A stretch of DNA of 53,158 bases from a bacterium. GTDB lineage: Bacteria; Myxococcota_A; Polyangia; Nannocystales; Nannocystaceae. A program made the translations under genes and the position numbers. Below, piece by piece: positions 35,260-42,713 of the stretch (the stretch's first letter is position 1; every line of letters starts with the position of its first letter). The stretch spans positions 1-53,158 of the forward strand of contig JANSYI010000050.1 in NCBI GenBank assembly GCA_024742475.1, read 5' to 3'. The notes below the pieces were generated by a model. The model searched no databases. It had not been told where the DNA came from and saw only the letters and a program-made list of their open reading frames with translations.

Positions 35260-36312
35260 CTATAGGGGCTTGGGCAGCAGCCGTCCCCGAGGAATGTCGC
35301 CCAGGGTGATCGGCTCGACCGCGTGCAGCGACGTCATCGGCACGTCGGCGTCGTAGCTGTGGCACACGACGCAGTTGCCCACGTCGCTGGGCCACGGCGG
35401 CATGAGGTCCATGTCGCCGGCGTACCGCTCGAGGTTGCGCAGCCGCTCGGCGCTGACGAACGCGACCTGCTCCTTGGCCCGGGTCCGCGGCGGGCGAATC
35501 ACGGTCAGCTCGCCGTAGATCTCCTTGGCCGACGCGACGCGATCGAGCGCCGTGTAGCCCTCGGCGAGCTCGAACATGAAGTTCTCGTAGGTGTTGGGGC
35601 AGTGCCCGGGGTCACGCGCACCGGCGCGAAGCTCGTCCCACCGGGCACGCACCACCTCGAAGTACTCGACCGCCGCCTCGACGCGGTCGCGCTTGCCGAA
35701 GGGCACGTTGCCGGCGAAGAAGAACGCAAAGTTGCCGGCCAACGCCCGCAGCTCCACGTCATCGGGGCGGCGTACCGTGGCCTCGCGAAGCTCCTGCTCG
35801 AGCGCCTTGATCTTCGACAAGGCCCCGACGAGCTGGCCGCGGTTGCGGTCGGAGAGGATCGCGCCGAGCCGCGAGAAGCTGTACGCCACGAACTGCGCGG
35901 TCGTCATCTGCTCCACCGGGGTGTCGCCCAGGTGCGCCGCATAGACCTTCACCTGCATCTGCGCCTTCGAGTCGTCGCCGCCGACTGCCCGCAGGTTGTA
36001 GAAGCGGCCGAGCGCACGCGTGAGATCTTCGTCGGACGGGTCGAGCGCGAACGCGGCCTCGAGGTCTCGCTCGGCGCGGTCGCGCAGCGGGAGCACGCCG
36101 CTGAGCGTGAATCGCATGTGCGCGAGACCGGAGCGCCGCAGCGCATCGACATCGCCGGGGTTGGCGTCGGCTTCGGCCGCCAACCCGCCGAGCGTGCGCG
36201 CCTGGGCGGGCGTGAGCTCGAGGTCCCGACGATACGGCGTGGGCGCGGCCTGGATCGGCACCGGCTCGGGGCGGCAGGCGGCCAGCAGCGCGAGCAGGAC
36301 GAGGCGCCTCAT
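35260..36312 (-). CDS. Lipoprotein with TPR-like repeats and C-terminal CxxCH
   Basis: 350 residues, ATG at 36312 overlapping the NAD synthetase stop (ATGA). The lipobox is LLAAC (Cys13). Several helical pairs follow, such as LGGLAAEADANPGDVDALRRSGLAHMRFTLSG and AERDLEAAFALDPSDEDLTRALGRFYNLRAVGG, TPR-like in spacing. Near the end, GNCVVCHSYDAD carries a CxxCH that could hold one c-type haem. It probably faces the periplasm. Its place between two cytosolic enzymes in a tight operon is odd. I do not recognise the full-length protein. Confidence 0.82.
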   Translation of the reverse strand: MRRLVLLALLAACRPEPVPIQAAPTPYRRDLELTPAQARTLGGLAAEADANPGDVDALRRSGLAHMRFTLSGVLPLRDRAERDLEAAFALDPSDEDLTRALGRFYNLRAVGGDDSKAQMQVKVYAAHLGDTPVEQMTTAQFVAYSFSRLGAILSDRNRGQLVGALSKIKALEQELREATVRRPDDVELRALAGNFAFFFAGNVPFGKRDRVEAAVEYFEVVRARWDELRAGARDPGHCPNTYENFMFELAEGYTALDRVASAKEIYGELTVIRPPRTRAKEQVAFVSAERLRNLERYAGDMDLMPPWPSDVGNCVVCHSYDADVPMTSLHAVEPITLGDIPRGRLLPKPL

Positions 36313-38315
36313 CCCTCGTACGCGTCGATTTCCTCGAGCCACGTGCGCGCCCGGGCGTCGGAGGGCATTCGCCAGTCGCCCCGTGGCGAGAGCGCGACCT
36401 GCCCGACCTTGGGGCCATCGGGCGTACACGAGCGCTTGAACTGGAACCGGAAGAAGCGACCGATGAACACGCGAAGCCACCGCTTGTGGGTGTCGAGGTC
36501 GTAGTCGTCTCCGAAGGCGACCTGGGCCAGGTCGAGGATGCGCGAGGGACGTGCGCCATGACGAACCACCGCGTAGAGGTAGAAGTCGTGCAGCTCGTAG
36601 GGCCCGATCGACGACTCGGTGAGCTGAGCGATCTGCCCGTTGGCATCGGCCGGCAGCAGCTCGGGAGAGATCGGCGTGTCGAGGATGTCGAACAACGTCT
36701 GCCGCAGGCCGGCTGCATCGGCGACCGACCACGTAGCGACCTTCTCGTTGGCGACCCAGCGGATGACCGACTGAATGAGCGTCTTGGGAATGCCCGCGTT
36801 GACGTCGTACATCGCGATCTGATCGCCCGCGTAGGTGGACCAGCCCAGCGCCTTCTCGGAGAGGTCCCCCGTGCCGACCACGATGCCCCGATGTCGGTTG
36901 GCCTGGGTCATGAGCACGAGCGTCCGCATGCGCGCCTGCACGTTCTCCAGCGAGACGTCCCCGAGCTCGGGGTGCTGACGCAGCCGCTCCAACATCGCCT
37001 CGAGCGTGGGCGCCTCGTCGGCCGCCTCGTGCCCCACGAGCCGCAAGACGGCGTGGCTCACCTCGGAGATCGACAGCGCCTGGAGCTGCGCGCCGAGGGC
37101 CTCGGCGAGACGCTCGGCGTTGCCCCGCGTGCCTGCGGTGGTGCCAAACCCGGGCATGGTCACGCACCGCAGCGCGCTTCGAGGCCTGCCGAGCAAATCG
37201 AGCGCGCCGGCGCACACCAGCGCGGCCTGGGTGGAGTCGAGCCCGCCCGAGAGCCCGAGCACGAGCGTCGGCTCGCCGATCGCCTCCATCCGCGTGGCGA
37301 GAGCGTGGGTCTGGATCTCGAAGATCTCCCAGCACCGATCCCCGAGCGTGGCGGGGTCGTGCGGCACGAAGGGATGACGAGGCACGACGCGCCGCAGCGG
37401 AGCCTCGACGCGTGCCGGGGCGTCGAAGCCGACCGTGCGCACCGCGATCTGGTGTTGGGCAGCGCAATCGCCAAAGGTGCCCGTGACGCGGCGGTCGTGG
37501 GCGAGGAACTCGAGGTCGAGGTCGGCGGTGACCAGCTGCGCGCCCCGGTCGAAGCGCTTGGACTCGACGAGCACGCGCCCGTTCTCGCAAATGAACGCGT
37601 CGGCATCGAACGCGAGATCGGTCGAGGATTCGCCCGGACCCGCAGCGACGTAGACGTAGGCGCACTTGCCCCGGTCGCTCGCCGACGTGGCCAGCGTACG
37701 ACGCAGCCGCGCCTTGCCGACGGTGAAGTTGGACGCCGAGAGGTTGCAGATGACGTTGGCGCCCGCCCCCACCAGCGTGGCGTGCGGCGGTACCTGCACC
37801 CATAGGTCCTCGCAGATCTCCACGCCGACGACGAGCGCTCCGGCGTCGAAGAGCAGGTCGGTGCCGAACGGTACGTCCTGCCCGAGCAGACGCGTGGTGC
37901 TGCCCGGCGCGACCTCGGTGCCGGGTCGAAACCACCGCGCTTCCTCGAACTCTCGGTAGGTCGGCAGATACGACTTGGGCACCACGCCCAAGACCCGCCC
38001 CGCTTGGATCGCGACCGCCACGTTGTAGACGCCCGGCCCGTGGCGCATGGGCATGCCAACGAGCGCGAGGGGGCGAAGCGTCTCGCTGGCGTCGACGACC
38101 CGACCGAGCGCGGCCTCGGCCTCGGCGAGTAGGTGACCGTCGGCGAACAGGTCGCGCGCGGTGTAGCCGGTGAGGCCGAGCTCGGGAAACACGACGACCG
38201 CGTCGCCCTGCGCGTCGCTGGTTCGCAGCAGCGCGATCGTTCGTTCGGCGTTGGCCCGCGTGTCGGCCACGACGCACTCGGTGACCGCGCCGCTGACCCG
38301 GGAGAAACCTTTCAC
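36309..38315 (-). CDS. nadE: Glutamine-dependent NAD+ synthetase
   Basis: 668-residue enzyme that makes NAD+ from nicotinate adenine dinucleotide, ATP and glutamine. The N-terminal nitrilase-type glutaminase domain (1-290) has the Glu45-Lys114-Cys168 triad (FPELGLTGY, VPKSYLP, GVEICEDLW). The C-terminal synthetase domain opens with the P-loop-like SGGLDST (356-362) and contains GTGDLSEKALGWSTYAGD and a C-terminal KRSCTPDGPKVG-type region. Domain order and length match the large glutaminase-fused NadE. It begins at a GTG at 38315 and overlaps the downstream lipoprotein gene by ATGA. Confidence 0.95.
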   Translation of the reverse strand: MKGFSRVSGAVTECVVADTRANAERTIALLRTSDAQGDAVVVFPELGLTGYTARDLFADGHLLAEAEAALGRVVDASETLRPLALVGMPMRHGPGVYNVAVAIQAGRVLGVVPKSYLPTYREFEEARWFRPGTEVAPGSTTRLLGQDVPFGTDLLFDAGALVVGVEICEDLWVQVPPHATLVGAGANVICNLSASNFTVGKARLRRTLATSASDRGKCAYVYVAAGPGESSTDLAFDADAFICENGRVLVESKRFDRGAQLVTADLDLEFLAHDRRVTGTFGDCAAQHQIAVRTVGFDAPARVEAPLRRVVPRHPFVPHDPATLGDRCWEIFEIQTHALATRMEAIGEPTLVLGLSGGLDSTQAALVCAGALDLLGRPRSALRCVTMPGFGTTAGTRGNAERLAEALGAQLQALSISEVSHAVLRLVGHEAADEAPTLEAMLERLRQHPELGDVSLENVQARMRTLVLMTQANRHRGIVVGTGDLSEKALGWSTYAGDQIAMYDVNAGIPKTLIQSVIRWVANEKVATWSVADAAGLRQTLFDILDTPISPELLPADANGQIAQLTESSIGPYELHDFYLYAVVRHGARPSRILDLAQVAFGDDYDLDTHKRWLRVFIGRFFRFQFKRSCTPDGPKVGQVALSPRGDWRMPSDARARTWLEEIDAYEG

Positions 38316-38366
38316 GTCGCGAGGGTGCCGCGCCTGGCGCAGGTGTCAAGCCGCGCCCACGAAGAA

Positions 38367-38395
38367 GCCCTGCCCGCATGACATGCGAACAGGGC
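38367..38395 (-). terminator. Hairpin terminator after the RRM protein gene
   Basis: On the minus strand a GCCCTGTTCGCATG / CATGCGGGCAGGGC stem (14 bp with two G.U pairs; the centre must open to leave a loop) is followed by TTCTTCG, a weak U-tract. It lies 25 nt past the RRM stop at 38421 and would end that transcript. Confidence 0.6.
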
Positions 38396-38420
38396 CTCGT
38401 TTTCAGTCGTGGAGGGGTGC

Positions 38421-38771
38421 TTACCAGCGACCGCCGCCGCCGCCGCGGTGACCACCACCGCCGCCGCCACCGCGACCACCACGGCCACCGCCGCCTCCAC
38501 CACCGCCGCCGCCGCCGCCGCCGCGGCGATCGGTCGCCTCGTTGACGCGGATGTTCCGGCCGTCGAGCGAGGACCCGTCGAGCTCCTTCATAGCGTTCTG
38601 CGCAGCCTCAGCGTCGCCCATGGTCACGAATCCGAATCCACGGGACCGGCCGGTCTCGCGGTCGAGGATCACCTTGGCTTCCTTGACTGGTCCGAATTGC
38701 TCGAAAGCGCTGGCGAGGCTCTCGTCGTTCGTGTCCCAGCTGAGGCCACCCACAAAAAGTTTGTCTGTCAT
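38421..38771 (-). CDS. Glycine-rich RNA-binding protein, single RRM
   Basis: 116 residues. One RRM occupies residues 1-80: RNP2 is LFVGGL (5-10) and RNP1 is RGFGFVTM (44-51), both with the aromatic residues that stack on RNA. The tail is almost only Gly and Arg (RGG-like), encoded by a GGN-rich stretch (38421-38525). Such small RRM proteins are frequent in cyanobacteria and myxobacteria and often respond to cold. The ATG at 38771 fits the RRM start; a longer in-frame start at 38900 is rejected. The leader of about 200 bp up to the SNF2 gene has room for a regulatory 5' UTR. Confidence 0.93.
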   Translation of the reverse strand: MTDKLFVGGLSWDTNDESLASAFEQFGPVKEAKVILDRETGRSRGFGFVTMGDAEAAQNAMKELDGSSLDGRNIRVNEATDRRGGGGGGGGGGGGGRGGRGGGGGGGHRGGGGGRW

Positions 38772-38976
38772 CTGTTCTCTTCTTCGCTGCGCAGCAGTGG
38801 ACGCTGCACGTTTCACCCGGCGGGCCCTCGCACTTGCGAGGCCGATCCGGAGCAAGGGGAGTACACCGTGGCGCGCCACGCCGCTCGTGGGCCAAGTCAC
38901 GGACTCCCGGCCGGCTCTCTATGGGGGTGTAGCGTCCTCCACAGAGCCATTCGCGGGGTCCTCGCGGGCTGGCGGG

Positions 38977-41286
38977 TCACCCGCTCAGCGGCGCGAAGAG
39001 GTCGTCGACATCCTCGGCGGTGAGCTCGATTCCGTCCTCATCCTGCGCGAGCAGCCCGTCGGCCAGGGCCTGCTTGTGTCGCTGTAGGGCGACCATGCGC
39101 TCCTCGACGCTGCCGCTGACGATGAGGTTGTAGACGAAGACGGGCCGCTTCTGGCCGATGCGGTAGGCGCGATCGGTCGCCTGGGCCTGCGCGGCCGGGT
39201 TCCACCAGGGGTCGAAGTGGATCACCGTGTCGGCGGCCACCAGGTTCAGCCCGGTGCCCGCGGCTTTGAGGCTGAGCAGGAAGACCTTGACCGTGCCCGA
39301 CTGAAACGCGTCGACGGCCGCCTGTCGGTCGGTGGTGCTCCCGGTGATCACCACGAACTCGATGCCGCGCTCGCGCAGCTCGTCACCGATGAGCGCGAGC
39401 ATGCGGGTGAACTGCGAGAAGATGAGGACCTGCCGGCCCTGCTCGAGCATGTCAGGCAGCATCTCGAAGAGCGCCTCGAACTTGGCCGACTGCTCGATCG
39501 CTTGGGCGGTGCGCATGCGGACCAGCCGAGGATCGCAGCAGACCTGCCGCAGCTTCATCAGCGCCCCGAGGATGTCGATGGTCGAGGCCGCGATGCCCTT
39601 CTTCTTGACGACCTTGCGCACCAGCGCGTGACCTGCGATGCGAATCGATTCGTAGAGGTCGCGCTGCTCGCCGGACAGCTCGACCGGGCGCGTCATGATC
39701 GTCTTGGGGGGCAGGTCCGTGGCCACGTCGGTCTTGAGCCGGCGCAGGATGAACGGCGCGACCCGACGCCGGAGCGTGTCCATGCGATCGGTGTTGCCCT
39801 GCTTCTCGATGGGGACCCGGAACGCGGCGCGGAACTGCGGCGCGTCGCCGAGCAGGCCCGGCATCGCGAAGTCGAACAGCGCCCACAGCTCGTCGAGGTT
39901 GTTCTCGACCGGGGTACCGCTGAGCGCGATGCGGTACTGCGCGTCGACGGCCTTGACGGCCGCGTGTGCTTGCGACCGCGCGTTCTTGATGGTCTGCGCC
40001 TCGTCGAGGACGACCATGTAGAAGGCCTGCGACTCGAACACGTCGCTGTCGCGCATGAGCAGGCCGTAGGTGGTGATGACCACGTCGGAGAACTTGACGT
40101 TGCGGACCACGTGCCGCCGACGGCTGCCGTAGTGCACGTGCACCTCGAGCGCGGGCGCGAACTTGGCGATCTCGCGCTGCCAGTTGCCGACCAGCGACGT
40201 GGGTGCGACCACGAGGACCGGGTCGTGCATCCGCCCCGACTCCTTCTCCTTGAGGATGTGGGTGATCGTCTGGAGCGTCTTGCCCAGCCCCATGTCATCG
40301 GCAAGGATCGCCCCGGCACCATGCGCTCGCAGGTGCTGGAGGAACGCGAGCCCTTCCATCTGGTAGGGTCGCAGCGTCGCTTTGAGGCCGGCGGGAGGGT
40401 CGACGGGCGGGGGCTCGTCGCGGGGGACCCTCATGCGTACGCGCTCGGTGTCACCCGACCAGTTGAGGCTGTCGTCCTCGAAGGCGGTCTGGAGTTCGTC
40501 GAGGACGTCGGATGCCAACTCGGGCACCTTGAGCCCACCGCCGGGGCCCGTGCCCTCGATCTCGTAGAGTTCCGACAGCACACGCACCACGGTCTTGATG
40601 CGACCGGGAGGCACGGCAAGGTACCGCTTGCCGCCCAAGGGCAGCGCCATCTGGCGCCGGCGAGGCGTTTGAAGGAGCGCCTGCATGCCGCGGGCCTCGA
40701 TGAGATCGAGGAGCACGGGGAGAAGATCGACTTGCTCGCCCTCGACTTCGACGCCGAGCTCGAGCTCGAACCAGCCTCGCTCCTCGCCTTCGTCGATGAT
40801 GTCGTCCGAGGGCCCCGCGTCGTGGTTCACCGAGGCGTACCAGCGGGCGTCTTCGACGACGTGACACGGATAGTTGGCGTCGACCTCGACCTCCCAGCCC
40901 ATCTCGCGCATGCGCGGGACGGCCTGGGTCGAGAACGCCGCGAGGGCGTCGGGGTCGCCCTCGAGATTGACCGCGTAGGTGGCCGTGGCCCCCGGAAGGA
41001 GGGCGATGTCCTCGACCTCCGAGAGTTCGACGGCCCCGAAGCTCTCGACCACGCGACGGACCTCGGATTCGCCACGAGCGTCGCGAAAGCACTGCTCGAG
41101 CGAGAAGGGCTCGTCGGCCTCGACCTCGAGACCGGAGTAGTTGAAGCGGAGGTCGATCACTGCACTCTCGACCTCGCGGAAGTCTTCACCGAAGCCTTCC
41201 GACTGGTCGATCAACAGGGTCTCGCTCCGCAGCCTCAAGCACGGCGTAAACGACCGAACCGAGGCAGCAGCCGAAGCAAACTGCAT
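38977..41286 (-). CDS. SNF2-family helicase/ATPase
   Basis: 769 residues. The N-terminal 300 residues are beta-rich and unassigned. The SNF2 ATPase follows: ILADDMGLGKTLQ (motif I), VVAPTSLVGNW, LDEAQTIKN (motif II, DEAQ), ALSGTPVENNL (motif III), then in the second lobe QVLIFSQF, LLSLKAAGTGLNLVAAD, WWNPAAQAQATDRAYRIGQ. Motif order is that of bacterial SNF2 proteins (RapA/HepA neighbours), which remodel DNA-protein contacts. Many homologues also carry an N-terminal SWIM zinc finger; none is seen here. The start ATG at 41286 is taken. Confidence 0.92.
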   Translation of the reverse strand: MQFASAAASVRSFTPCLRLRSETLLIDQSEGFGEDFREVESAVIDLRFNYSGLEVEADEPFSLEQCFRDARGESEVRRVVESFGAVELSEVEDIALLPGATATYAVNLEGDPDALAAFSTQAVPRMREMGWEVEVDANYPCHVVEDARWYASVNHDAGPSDDIIDEGEERGWFELELGVEVEGEQVDLLPVLLDLIEARGMQALLQTPRRRQMALPLGGKRYLAVPPGRIKTVVRVLSELYEIEGTGPGGGLKVPELASDVLDELQTAFEDDSLNWSGDTERVRMRVPRDEPPPVDPPAGLKATLRPYQMEGLAFLQHLRAHGAGAILADDMGLGKTLQTITHILKEKESGRMHDPVLVVAPTSLVGNWQREIAKFAPALEVHVHYGSRRRHVVRNVKFSDVVITTYGLLMRDSDVFESQAFYMVVLDEAQTIKNARSQAHAAVKAVDAQYRIALSGTPVENNLDELWALFDFAMPGLLGDAPQFRAAFRVPIEKQGNTDRMDTLRRRVAPFILRRLKTDVATDLPPKTIMTRPVELSGEQRDLYESIRIAGHALVRKVVKKKGIAASTIDILGALMKLRQVCCDPRLVRMRTAQAIEQSAKFEALFEMLPDMLEQGRQVLIFSQFTRMLALIGDELRERGIEFVVITGSTTDRQAAVDAFQSGTVKVFLLSLKAAGTGLNLVAADTVIHFDPWWNPAAQAQATDRAYRIGQKRPVFVYNLIVSGSVEERMVALQRHKQALADGLLAQDEDGIELTAEDVDDLFAPLSG

Positions 41287-41328
41287 GGGCGGCCATTATG
41301 GTCAAAGCGAGATCGCTGTCTAGCCTTT

Positions 41329-41353
41329 CGCGCCGATTGAGCGCGCTTTTTTT
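41329..41353 (+). terminator. Short CGCGC stem with T-tract upstream of the ECF sigma gene
   Basis: CGCGC (41329-41333), loop CGATTGA, GCGCG (41341-41345), one C, then seven T. No plus-strand gene ends here, so it may stop antisense transcription into the 41538 gene or act as an attenuator. The 5-bp stem makes this tentative. Confidence 0.4.
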
Positions 41354-41359
41354 CGGCGG

Positions 41360-41490
41360 GTAGCGATCAATCCGATCAGGTGGGCGCGTGTGTGATCAGC
41401 ACGATCGATGCCACCGCCGCTGTGCCGCGACGAGGCGTCGCTCGGAGGCCACGGATGGCGAGCACCGATCGGTTTGATCGATGCGAGGCC
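41360..41490. promoter_or_regulatory. GATC-rich region upstream of the ECF sigma gene
   Basis: Six GATC sites (first bases at 41365, 41374, 41394, 41403, 41467 and 41476) lie within about 115 bp, and GATCGATGC occurs twice. The stretch sits in the 251-bp gap between the divergent SNF2 and sigma genes. Whether the sites are operators or methylation sites is unknown. Confidence 0.35.
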
Positions 41491-41537
41491 GGTTCGACGC
41501 GCGGTCCGGGTCGCCAGCCGGTGCTACGCTTCGGCGG

Positions 41538-42140
41538 GTGGAACAGGAGCGTAGCGACGGGGCCGAAGAGTCGGACATCCGCGAGGCGTGGGACGAAGAC
41601 GCGTTCGAACGCGCCGCCACGCTCGCCCTCGAGCGCTATGGGCAGGAGCTCCTCGGCTACCTTCACGCGATGGCTCGGCCGCCTCTCGAGCCCGACGACC
41701 TGTTCGCCGAGCTGTGCGAGCGCCTGTGGCGAAAGCTCCCGGACTTCCGCTGGCAGAGCAGCCTTCGAACGTGGACCTACGTCATCGCGCGCAACCTGCT
41801 CCGCACGGGCTTCCGCTCCGCCCGAGGCCCCAAGGGACGCATCGACCCCCTGGGCAGCTCGGAGATCAGCAAGCTCGCCGACCGACTCCGCAGCAGCACG
41901 CCGCCGCACATCCGCACGCGCGCCAAGGATCGCCTGCAACAGATTCGCGACGGGTTGGACCCCGATGATCAGACGCTCCTGATCCTGCGCATCGATCGCA
42001 CCATGTCCTGGAAAGACATCGCCGACGTCATGCGCGAAGACGACGACAGCCGCTCGAACAGCCAGCGCGCAGCCGCGCTACGCAAGCGGTTCGAACGGCT
42101 CAAGGAGCGCCTGCGCCAACAGATGCAGGCGGGGCGTTGA
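41538..42140 (+). CDS. ECF-like RNA polymerase sigma factor
   Basis: 200 residues from a GTG at 41538. Region 2 (about 18-85) reads ATLALERYGQELLGYLHAMARPPLEPDDLFAELCERLWRKLPDFRWQSSLRTWTYVIARNLL. Region 4 (about 125-190) reads DPDDQTLLILRIDRTMSWKDIADVM with a C-terminal basic stretch. The start gives a typical two-domain sigma. The gene converges with a small lipoprotein gene (4 nt gap), beyond which lies a Ser/Thr kinase gene. Confidence 0.85.
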   Translation: MEQERSDGAEESDIREAWDEDAFERAATLALERYGQELLGYLHAMARPPLEPDDLFAELCERLWRKLPDFRWQSSLRTWTYVIARNLLRTGFRSARGPKGRIDPLGSSEISKLADRLRSSTPPHIRTRAKDRLQQIRDGLDPDDQTLLILRIDRTMSWKDIADVMREDDDSRSNSQRAAALRKRFERLKERLRQQMQAGR

Positions 42141-42144
42141 GCTC

Positions 42145-42588
42145 CTACTGCGCGCAGTGGCAGGCCATCGCGACCTCGCCCTCGACCAGCGCTTCGACGG
42201 CGAGGGTGCCGTCATCGTACTCGTACTCGTTCATCTCGACGATCGCGTAGTCCCCCTCGGCGCTCACCCTCTCGGTCCAAGCAGCGTCTGCCCCAGCGCA
42301 TGCCTCAGGACAGAACTCCTCCGCCTCGATGGACCCCTGGTACGCAGCGCCGAACATCGCGTCTGCATTCTGGATGATCTGCTCGAACAGGGGCCCGACT
42401 CCGCCTCCGCCGTCCTCGTCAGGGTTCGGCGTGATGTGAAGCGTGAAGCTCTTGCTGGTCGGGGTCTTCCTCTTGAGAATCTCACCTTGGCGTAGGGAGT
42501 CCCCTGGCTCGGAGACCGCGCCGTCATCGCAGGCGGCGAACAGGAGAGTGGAAGCAGGGATGAGCGCGAGGATTGGTAGCTTCTTCAT
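42145..42588 (-). CDS. Small lipoprotein between ECF sigma and kinase genes
   Basis: 147 residues. The ATG at 42588 gives a signal peptide ending in LLFAAC (Cys20). The mature part is acidic and has a Gly run (DEDGGGGVGPLFEQII) and four Cys in the second half (FCPEACAG and AMACHCA), which may pair. No known family. It lies between, and on the opposite strand from, a sigma factor gene and a Ser/Thr kinase gene. Confidence 0.78.
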   Translation of the reverse strand: MKKLPILALIPASTLLFAACDDGAVSEPGDSLRQGEILKRKTPTSKSFTLHITPNPDEDGGGGVGPLFEQIIQNADAMFGAAYQGSIEAEEFCPEACAGADAAWTERVSAEGDYAIVEMNEYEYDDGTLAVEALVEGEVAMACHCAQ

Positions 42589-42713
42589 GGTGAACGTCCG
42601 GGAATGTTCGTTGGATGCACCCCTCGAACGATGTGACAGCCCGGTCGGAAAAAAAGCCGCAGAACGCTCAGAAACCGTCACAATCAGGTTCGAAGCCGTC
42701 GATCCGCAGGGTG

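Noticed and set aside
34075..35260. Plus-strand frames opposite the choice-of-anchor lipoprotein and HisN-like genes
   Set aside because: Out-of-frame shadows with no recognisable domain; the minus-strand genes have clear motifs.
39217..41340. Long plus-strand frame (707 codons) opposite the SNF2 gene
   Set aside because: The minus strand holds all SNF2 motifs in order; the plus-strand frame has none.
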